Shown here piece by piece: positions 4,949-5,409 of a DNA stretch of 5,409 bases. How positions within the stretch are numbered: position 1 is the stretch's first letter; each line of letters opens with the position of its first letter. A program made the translations under genes and the position numbers. The stretch comes from Tannerella sp. (lineage in GTDB: Bacteria > Bacteroidota > Bacteroidia > Bacteroidales > Tannerellaceae): contig JAITBC010000204.1 in the NCBI GenBank assembly GCA_031283785.1, forward strand, positions 1 through 5,409, read 5' to 3'. The notes under the pieces were generated by a model. It did no database searches. It had not been told where the DNA came from and saw nothing but the letters and a program-made list of their open reading frames with translations.

Positions 4949-5409
4949 CTAAATCGAGTAAGTCTGCTCTTCCAGCGATTCTACTATCATTCCCGCTCCA
5001 ACGGTTTCGAAAGTGGCCTCGTTGATTATTACAAGGCTTCCTGTAATTCTGTTGGACGCGTACAAGTCGAATTTTAACGGTTTGGAAGTTTTAATCCGTA
5101 TATGGGCGATATCGTTCATACGGACGATTTTGTCGTCTGTTATATTTTCTAAAGTGTTGATATTCACCTTAAAATACACATCTTTGACGATTCCGTAAAC
5201 TTCGTCGGTCGCGTGCCGGATGATATATTTAGCGCCGACGCTTATCGGGCGATGATTCAGCCAACATACTAATAATGATATATTTGCATCAAGATGCGGG
5301 ATATCATTATTTTTCACAATCATATCGCCACGGCTAACGTCCACGTTATCGTTCAGACGGATAGACACCGATTGGGGAGCGAACGCTTCATCGATGGATT
5401 TATCGCCTT
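4949..5409 (-). CDS. cysN: Sulfate adenylyltransferase subunit 1 (GTPase), C-terminal part
   Basis: The large subunit of ATP sulfurylase: its GTP hydrolysis drives formation of APS from sulfate and ATP by CysD. Only about 152 C-terminal residues lie in the window; the gene enters from the right edge, so the GTPase domain with G1-G5 motifs is outside. The frame is open past the GTG at 5368, which is an internal Val: the preceding codons read DEAFAPQS, matching the family's EEAFAGEA segment. EAFAPQSVSIRLNDNVDVSRG is followed by GDMIV, ending beta-barrel domain II. Domain III follows, with LVCWLNHRPISVGAKY, KVNINTLEN, LNDIAHIRI-like MNDIAHIRIKTSKPLKFDLY and ASNRITGSLVIINEATFETV plus GAGMI, all typical of CysN. 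The stop TAG is at 4949-4951, after EEQTYSI. An in-frame repeat-encoded tail lies beyond it. cysD and possibly cysC are expected to the right. Confidence 0.94.
   Translation of the reverse strand, partial: GDKSIDEAFAPQSVSIRLNDNVDVSRGDMIVKNNDIPHLDANISLLVCWLNHRPISVGAKYIIRHATDEVYGIVKDVYFKVNINTLENITDDKIVRMNDIAHIRIKTSKPLKFDLYASNRITGSLVIINEATFETVGAGMIVESLEEQTYSI

Noticed and set aside
4949..5368. A separate small gene starting at the GTG at 5368
   Set aside because: The frame is open upstream to the window edge and the preceding residues match CysN, so the GTG is an internal Val codon.

Overview
The window is a one-directional minus-strand gene block for sulfur assimilation from what looks like a member of the Bacteroidales (phylum Bacteroidota). 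The taxonomic call rests on the style of the SirC, CysN and HemL sequences, a moderate GC content, A/T-rich start regions mostly without Shine-Dalgarno sequences, and the compact siroheme enzymes. It is an inference, not a database result. No RNA gene, insertion sequence, CRISPR array or convincing terminator was seen, and no gene-free stretch exceeds 300 bases.

In transcription order (right to left) the layout is: the 3' part of cysN (large subunit of ATP sulfurylase, running off the right edge); a 123-bp gap with two kinds of short tandem repeat; cysH (APS/PAPS reductase of the iron-sulfur type); a 166-bp gap with a hairpin and a degenerate duplication of the cysH 3' end; a short sirC (precorrin-2 dehydrogenase); a 113-bp gap that may hold two overlapping mini-ORFs; a short hemA (glutamyl-tRNA reductase), overlapping by 4 bp; hemL (glutamate-1-semialdehyde aminomutase); and, after a 44-bp gap, an O-acetylhomoserine sulfhydrylase-like gene that runs off the left edge.

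The genes fit one pathway. CysN (with CysD, expected to the right) activates sulfate to APS, and CysH reduces it to sulfite. Sulfite reductase needs siroheme: HemA and HemL make its precursor 5-aminolevulinate, and SirC oxidises precorrin-2 to sirohydrochlorin. The last gene would fix the resulting sulfide into homocysteine. Sulfite reductase itself, hemB, hemC, hemD and the uroporphyrinogen methylase are not in the window.

The most interesting points are: HemA and SirC both lack the C-terminal dimerisation region usual in their families; HemA also has a shortened catalytic domain and no GxGxxG loop; possible relay mini-ORFs link sirC to hemA through two ATGA junctions; an in-frame heptapeptide-encoding repeat lies directly behind the cysN stop codon; and a 7-bp tandem repeat sits just upstream of cysH.
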